Assembly (NCBI GenBank): GCA_964551475.1
Contig: CAZKCI010000041.1
Coordinates: 1 to 16,822 of the forward strand
Length of the DNA stretch: 16,822 bases
Source: CAZKCI01 sp964551475
GTDB lineage: Bacteria; Auribacterota; Erginobacteria; Erginobacterales; CAZKCI01
Direction of reading: 5' to 3'
Positions within the stretch are counted from its first letter, which is position 1, and each line of letters begins with the position of its first letter. A program made the position numbers and the translations under genes. The notes beneath the pieces were generated by a model. It was not told the DNA's origin. It saw only the letters and a list, made by a program, of their open reading frames with translations, and made no database searches. Shown piece by piece: positions 13,821 to 16,822 of the stretch.

Positions 13821-13873
13821 AATGAATTTTGCGCCATTGTTTACTGATCACTGATTACTGATCACTATCTTTG

Positions 13874-13904
13874 TGGAACCCCAACCTTTGGTCGGGGAAA
13901 CCCA
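13874..13904 (+). other. Imperfect hairpin upstream of gspF
   Basis: CCCCAACC (13879-13886) pairs with GGTCGGGG (13890-13897) across a TTT loop with one mismatch. TGG/CCA extends it beyond a small internal loop. No T-run follows, so it is not a standard terminator. Confidence 0.5.
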
Positions 13905-13936
13905 TATTGACTAAGAGATAGTCCGAGAGTACGACT

Positions 13937-15157
13937 ATGGCCGTCTTCGAATACAAAGCCCTGAACGCCAAAGGCGAGGATGTCCGCGGCATCATCGACG
14001 CCGACACGCCCGCCGACGCCCGGTCCAAGCTCCGCAAGCAGGGGATCTTCCCCACCGATGTCAGGGAGAGCACGGAGAAGGTGGACCTGCGCTCCGACGT
14101 TCCCGTCTCCCGGATCCTCCGGCGGGTCAAGCCGGCCGACGTCGCCATCTTCACCCGCCAGCTCGCCACGCTTCTCGCCGCCGGCCTCCCCCTGATCAAG
14201 GCCCTGACCGCCCTGATCGATCAGCTGGAGAAAAACCCCTTGAAGCGGGTGGTGATCAAGGTCCGGGACCAGGTCAACGCCGGCTCCTCCCTGGCCACGG
14301 CCATGTCCGCTTTCCCCCGGGTTTTCACGCCCCTCTTCTCGAACATGATCCAGGCGGGGGAGACCGCGGGGGCCCTGGACGTGGTCCTGGAACGGCTGGC
14401 CGACCTCACCGAGAAGAACGTCAAGATGCGGAACAAGATCCGCTCCGTCATGGTCTATCCGATCGTGCTGGCGGTGATCGGCACCGGCGTGGTGGTCTTT
14501 CTCCTGCTCAAGGTCGTCCCCACCATCATCAACATCTTCTCGGAGACCGCGCAGACCCTGCCGCTCCCCACCCAGATCCTTCTCCGGGTCAGCTCCATCT
14601 TCCGGGATTTCTGGTGGGGGATAGCCCTGGCCCTGGCCGGTCTCATCATCCTGTTCAACCTCTGGCGTCGTTCCGCCCGGGGGGCCTATCTCTACGACGC
14701 CCTGAAGCTCAAGCTTCCCCTGATCGGGCTGCTGGTCCGCAAGGTGGCGGTGGTCCGCTTCTCCCGGACGCTGGCCACGCTTCTCGCCAGCGGCACGCCG
14801 CTCCTCAAGTCCTTGGACATCGTGAAGAACATCGTGGCCAACCTGCCGCTGGCGGCGGCGATCGAGCAGGCCCGGGAGTCGGTGAAGGCGGGCAAGCCCC
14901 TGGCCGAGCCTTTCGCCAAGGCGAAAATATTTCCTCCGATCGTGGTCCACATGATCGCGGTGGGGGAGACCAGCGGATCGCTGGAGAGCATGCTCTACAA
15001 GGTCGCCTCCTCCTATGAGGACGAGGTGGAGACCACGGTCAGCGCGCTCACCTCGATCCTGGAGCCGATCATGATCCTGCTCATGGCCTTCGTGGTCGGC
15101 TTCGTGGTGATCTCGATCCTGCTCCCGATCTTCCAGATGTCGCAGATTATTTACTAG
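13937..15157 (+). CDS. gspF: Type II secretion inner-membrane platform protein GspF
   Basis: A 406-residue polytopic protein of the GspF/PilC family. It is the inner-membrane platform that contacts the GspE ATPase and the pseudopilins. The N-terminus (MAVFEYKALNAKGEDVRGII, DADTPADARSKLRKQGIFPT) is the usual GspF opening. Two homologous cytoplasmic domains follow: about 68-172 (FTRQLATLLAAGLPLIKALT, then IQAGETAGALDVVLERLADL) and about 270-375 (FSRTLATLLASGTPLLKSLD, then IAVGETSGSLESMLYKVASS). Membrane spans are at about 173-195, 226-244 and 377-400. Length and layout are normal. ATG 13937 is supported by the conserved N-terminus rather than by a clear Shine-Dalgarno; the leader has GACTA/TAGTC/GACTA words that can pair in alternative ways. 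Confidence 0.96.
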   Translation: MAVFEYKALNAKGEDVRGIIDADTPADARSKLRKQGIFPTDVRESTEKVDLRSDVPVSRILRRVKPADVAIFTRQLATLLAAGLPLIKALTALIDQLEKNPLKRVVIKVRDQVNAGSSLATAMSAFPRVFTPLFSNMIQAGETAGALDVVLERLADLTEKNVKMRNKIRSVMVYPIVLAVIGTGVVVFLLLKVVPTIINIFSETAQTLPLPTQILLRVSSIFRDFWWGIALALAGLIILFNLWRRSARGAYLYDALKLKLPLIGLLVRKVAVVRFSRTLATLLASGTPLLKSLDIVKNIVANLPLAAAIEQARESVKAGKPLAEPFAKAKIFPPIVVHMIAVGETSGSLESMLYKVASSYEDEVETTVSALTSILEPIMILLMAFVVGFVVISILLPIFQMSQIIY

Positions 15158-15190
15158 TGAATGGTGAATGGGGAATAGTGAATGGGAACT
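15158..15190. repeat. GTGAATGGTGAATG repeat after gspF
   Basis: About four units of GTGAATGG/GGAATAGT follow directly on the gspF TAG stop. The family recurs at 16498-16535 and, inverted, at 16626-16660. Confidence 0.75.
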
Positions 15191-15221
15191 GATAGCGGTT
15201 ATGTGAGCATATCAATCGTAG

Positions 15222-15243
15222 CCGCGGACCTTCAGGTCCGCGG
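15222..15243. terminator. Perfect short hairpin in the gspF-gspG spacer
   Basis: CCGCGGACCT and AGGTCCGCGG are exact inverse copies around TC. The stem is strong, but no T-run follows. It may be a REP-like unit, an mRNA-stabilising end or a weak terminator. Confidence 0.45.
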
Positions 15244-15286
15244 GCCGGGGAAGCGCAGTGACAGGCTATCGATCGCCGGCCACGAG

Positions 15287-15381
15287 TCTGAAATTTAAGA
15301 TCTCAGTGTTGCGAAGACGGGATCTGAAATCTGACAGTCGCGAAGACGGGATCTGAAATCTGAGATCTCAAATTTGAAATA
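15287..15381. repeat. GATCTGAAATCTGAG repeat with a 29-base tandem duplication
   Basis: Degenerate ATCTGAA/GATCTCA units match those at 9361-9424. Inside, 24 bases starting GCGAAGACGGGATCTG at 15311 are repeated at 15340, a 29-base period with a 5-base spacer. Confidence 0.75.
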
Positions 15382-15414
15382 TTTTGCAACTGATCACTTA
15401 CCCCATTGATTGGG

Positions 15415-15421
15415 AAGGAGG
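15415..15421 (+). promoter_or_regulatory. Strong ribosome binding site of gspG
   Basis: AAGGAGG lies 5 bases before ATG 15427 and decides this start over an in-frame upstream ATG at 15406. It is the best Shine-Dalgarno in the window, in keeping with gspG encoding the most abundant pseudopilin. Confidence 0.85.
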
Positions 15422-15426
15422 CTGAT

Positions 15427-15933
15427 ATGAGGTTAAGAAAGAATGCGCATGGCTCGCGCGGCTTCACTCTCGTCGAACTGATGGTGGTCATCGCCATCAT
15501 CGGTTTCCTGGCCGTGGTGATCCTGCCCCAGTTTATCAAGCAGATCGGCAAGGGGCAGAAGGCGGCCGCCCAGATCCAGATCCGGGCCTTCGAGGACGCC
15601 CTCGAGATGTATTACGCCGATGTCCACTCCTATCCCACCAGCGAGCAGGGTCTCCAGGCCCTGATCGCGCCGATCTCCAGTGGGGATGGCGGGGCCTGGA
15701 ACGGCCCGTATCTTAAGAAAACCAACATCCCCAACGACCCCTGGGGGCATCCCTACGTCTACGTCTCCCCGGGGACCCACAACCCCGACTGCGACATTGT
15801 CTCCTACGGGAAAGACGGCGTGGCGGGCGGCACCGGCGAAGGCGCCGACGTCGCCAACTGGGAGGAAGGCGAGGCCGCCCGGGGCTACCAGATCGATCAG
15901 GGGCCAGGCTACTCGCAAAGACAAAAGTTATAA
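15427..15933 (+). CDS. gspG: Major pseudopilin GspG
   Basis: A 168-residue prepilin. The leader MRLRKNAHGSRG is followed by the prepilin peptidase site G12|F13 and FTLVELMVVIAIIGFLAVVI with the conserved Glu at +5. It forms the main body of the pseudopilus that pushes substrates through GspD. The globular part has the GspG signature ALEMYYADVHSYPTSEQGLQ, the LKKTNIPNDPWGHPYVYVSP stretch and a C-terminal calcium-loop region (DIVSYGKDGVAGGTGEGADV). After ANW, where many GspG proteins end, about 20 extra residues follow (EEGEAARGYQIDQGPGYSQR and QKL); the last few may be spacer-derived. The AAGGAGG before ATG 15427 fixes the start. Confidence 0.95.
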   Translation: MRLRKNAHGSRGFTLVELMVVIAIIGFLAVVILPQFIKQIGKGQKAAAQIQIRAFEDALEMYYADVHSYPTSEQGLQALIAPISSGDGGAWNGPYLKKTNIPNDPWGHPYVYVSPGTHNPDCDIVSYGKDGVAGGTGEGADVANWEEGEAARGYQIDQGPGYSQRQKL

Positions 15934-15935
15934 CA

Positions 15936-15971
15936 AGTTGACGGCTGTCGGTTGACGGTGACTGATCACTG
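15936..15971. repeat. GTTGACGG plus TGATCACTG short repeats
   Basis: GTTGACGGCTGTCGGTTGAC shows a 14- to 15-base direct repeat of GTTGACGG, followed by one GTGACTGATCACTG unit. It fills most of the 56-base gap between gspG and gspH. Confidence 0.55.
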
Positions 15972-15989
15972 CTTCCGATAGCCCGGAAA

Positions 15990-16496
15990 ATGAAATCTTC
16001 GCGACGCCACACGGGTTTCACGCTGATCGAGCTCTCCGTGGTCGTCGCCCTGATCGGCGTGGCGATGCTCGTCTCCTATCCCCGGTTCTCCGGCCTCATC
16101 ATGGGGCGCAAGCTCAGGGGCTTCGCCGGCGAGCTTGCCGGGACGCTCGATTTCGTCCGCGCCCGCGCGGTGCTGGAAGGACGGATCTACTACTTCCACT
16201 TCAACCGGGCCAAGAACGAATACTGGGTGACGCGGGAGGGGGACGAGAAGGAGGAGCCGATGGACGGCCGCCTGGGTCGGGGGCGCAAGCTCCCCGATGA
16301 CCTCTACCTGAAGCGGGTGCAGGTGGAGGGGTCGCCCGGCACCTTCTTCGAGCCGGTGATCCGCTTTTTCCCCCGCGGCTCGGCCGATGAGGCCCTGGTC
16401 TATCTCGAATCCGCCCGGGGCGACAAGGCCTCGGTCTGGGTGAAGCCCTACACCGGCCGCTCCCGGGCGGAGATGGGCTTCCAGAAGATGTCGTGA
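15990..16496 (+). CDS. gspH: Minor pseudopilin GspH
   Basis: A 168-residue prepilin. The short basic leader MKSSRRHTG is followed by the cleavage site G9|F10 and FTLIELSVVVALIGVAMLV with Glu at +5. The rest is a GspH-like beta-rich domain (GELAGTLDFVRARAVLEGRI, YYFHFNRAKNEYWV, IRFFPRGSADEALVYLES). GspH sits with GspI, J and K near the tip of the pseudopilus. Length and position after gspG fit GspH; a general GspH/FimT-type minor pilin is the only alternative. Only GGAAA next to the ATG could serve as Shine-Dalgarno. It ends in TGA directly before a GTGAATGG repeat. Confidence 0.88.
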   Translation: MKSSRRHTGFTLIELSVVVALIGVAMLVSYPRFSGLIMGRKLRGFAGELAGTLDFVRARAVLEGRIYYFHFNRAKNEYWVTREGDEKEEPMDGRLGRGRKLPDDLYLKRVQVEGSPGTFFEPVIRFFPRGSADEALVYLESARGDKASVWVKPYTGRSRAEMGFQKMS

Positions 16497-16497
16497 A

Positions 16498-16535
16498 GAT
16501 GGTGAATGGTGAATAGTGAATGGTGAATGGTGAAA
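16498..16535. repeat. GTGAATGG repeat, left arm of an inverted pair
   Basis: GATGGTGAATGGTGAATAGT-type units follow the gspH stop. They are the inverse of the TTCACCAT run at 16626-16660, about 90 bases away, so a long hairpin enclosing the gspI start is possible. Confidence 0.8.
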
Positions 16536-16564
16536 TGATCTCCCCCCAGAAACAGCCTAGTACC

Positions 16565-16822
16565 ATGGGCGCCCGCCCCCGCAATTCTATAGCCCACCGT
16601 TCCTTCCGCCTCCTGCGGTTGTCTTTTCACCATTCACTATTCACCATTCACCATTCACCATGCGCTGGCTTCACCCTCCTTGAAGTCATGGTCGCCGTCG
16701 CCCTCCTGGCGATCGGCGTCGTCCCGCTGCTCGTCACCCACGCCGCCACTATCCGGGCTTTCACCCGCTCCAAGGAGATCACCCAGGCCTCCTTCATCGC
16801 CTCCAGCCAGCTCGGCGTTCTC
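16565..16822 (+). CDS. gspI: Minor pseudopilin GspI, N-terminal part (window edge)
   Basis: 86 codons are visible; the C-terminus lies beyond the window. The prepilin core GFTLLEVMVAVALLAIGVVP starts at 16667, with cleavage after that Gly and Glu at +5; it matches GspI closely. Upstream, the frame is open to ATG 16565, giving a leader MGARPRNSIAHRSFRLLR followed by LSFHHSLFTIHHSPCAG, where the second part is encoded by the TTCACCAT repeat. TTG 16619 is an alternative start just before the repeat. The ATG at 16660 is out of frame and hits TGA within eight codons. A leader of about 35 residues is long for a pseudopilin, so either the leader was enlarged by the repeat or translation starts at an unusual codon. 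No Shine-Dalgarno is obvious for either start. Confidence 0.85.
   Translation, partial: MGARPRNSIAHRSFRLLRLSFHHSLFTIHHSPCAGFTLLEVMVAVALLAIGVVPLLVTHAATIRAFTRSKEITQASFIASSQLGVL
16626..16660. repeat. TTCACCAT repeat inside the gspI leader
   Basis: Five units of TTCACCAT/TTCACTAT run up to the sequence encoding the prepilin cleavage site. They are inverse copies of the GTGAATGG run at 16498-16535. Confidence 0.8.

Larger units (their letters stand above)
13674..13936. other. Repeat-filled spacer between gspE and gspF
   Basis: Order of contents: GCCGCGGATTTCGCGGATTA (13688-13707), TGATCACTGATTAC repeat (13720-13736), REP-like palindrome (13754-13820), a second TGATCACTGATTACTGATCA block (13842-13866), an imperfect hairpin (13874-13904) and the gspF leader with GACTA/TAGTC inverse words. 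No gene is seen. It interrupts an otherwise tight operon. Confidence 0.7.

Noticed and set aside
16660..16683. ATG 16660 as the gspI start
   Set aside because: It is out of frame with the GFTLLEV prepilin motif and reaches TGA after seven codons.

Overview
This GC-rich window (roughly 60-65% by eye) carries eleven protein genes. The main feature is a type II secretion (T2SS) gene cluster in the order gspC-D-E-F-G-H-I, so the organism is a diderm (Gram-negative-type) bacterium. The intergenic spacers are packed with short degenerate repeats such as CTGAAGGCTGAAGG, GTGAATGGTGAATG and TTTCAACGATTTCAACG, and with GTGGGAGCGGCGTC REP-like palindromes. From memory this style resembles uncultivated PVC-side or candidate-phylum genomes (Omnitrophota/Aureabacteria-like). 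I cannot place the organism from the window alone. I see no rRNA, tRNA, CRISPR array, transposase or integrase.

Left part (1-4220). Three genes run leftward: a membrane-anchored FecR-domain protein cut by the window edge, a Tat-signal molybdopterin oxidoreductase of the sulfite-oxidase family, and a secreted GH114-like glycosidase with an N-terminal FG-GAP/VCBS-type repeat domain. The spacers hold four REP-like palindromes and, at 4041-4180, a MITE-like element built on GTCATTGCGAG.

Middle (4221-8228). A membrane GT-C-type glycosyltransferase with C-terminal TPRs (TMTC-like) converges on a Maf nucleotide pyrophosphatase gene. The two genes share a hairpin that contains both stop codons. An ECF sigma factor and a zinc-finger anti-sigma factor follow on the plus strand, directly upstream of the secretion genes.

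Right part (8377-16822). gspC (inner-membrane clamp), gspD (secretin), gspE (ATPase), gspF (platform), gspG (major pseudopilin), gspH (minor pseudopilin) and the 5' part of gspI all lie on the plus strand. gspD and gspE overlap by 4 bp. The other junctions carry 56-269 bp of repeats. Together these genes would build the envelope-spanning machine that exports folded periplasmic proteins; the GH114-like enzyme has a Sec signal and is a possible substrate (inference).

The most unusual signal is how the repeats meet the genes. Three unrelated proteins end in R-L-K-(A/T)-E-(D/G) because their stop codons lie in the same repeat. The secretin's low-complexity tail is written in a repeat also found in an intergenic spacer. 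The gspI leader appears to be interrupted by a repeat that also occurs, inverted, just upstream.
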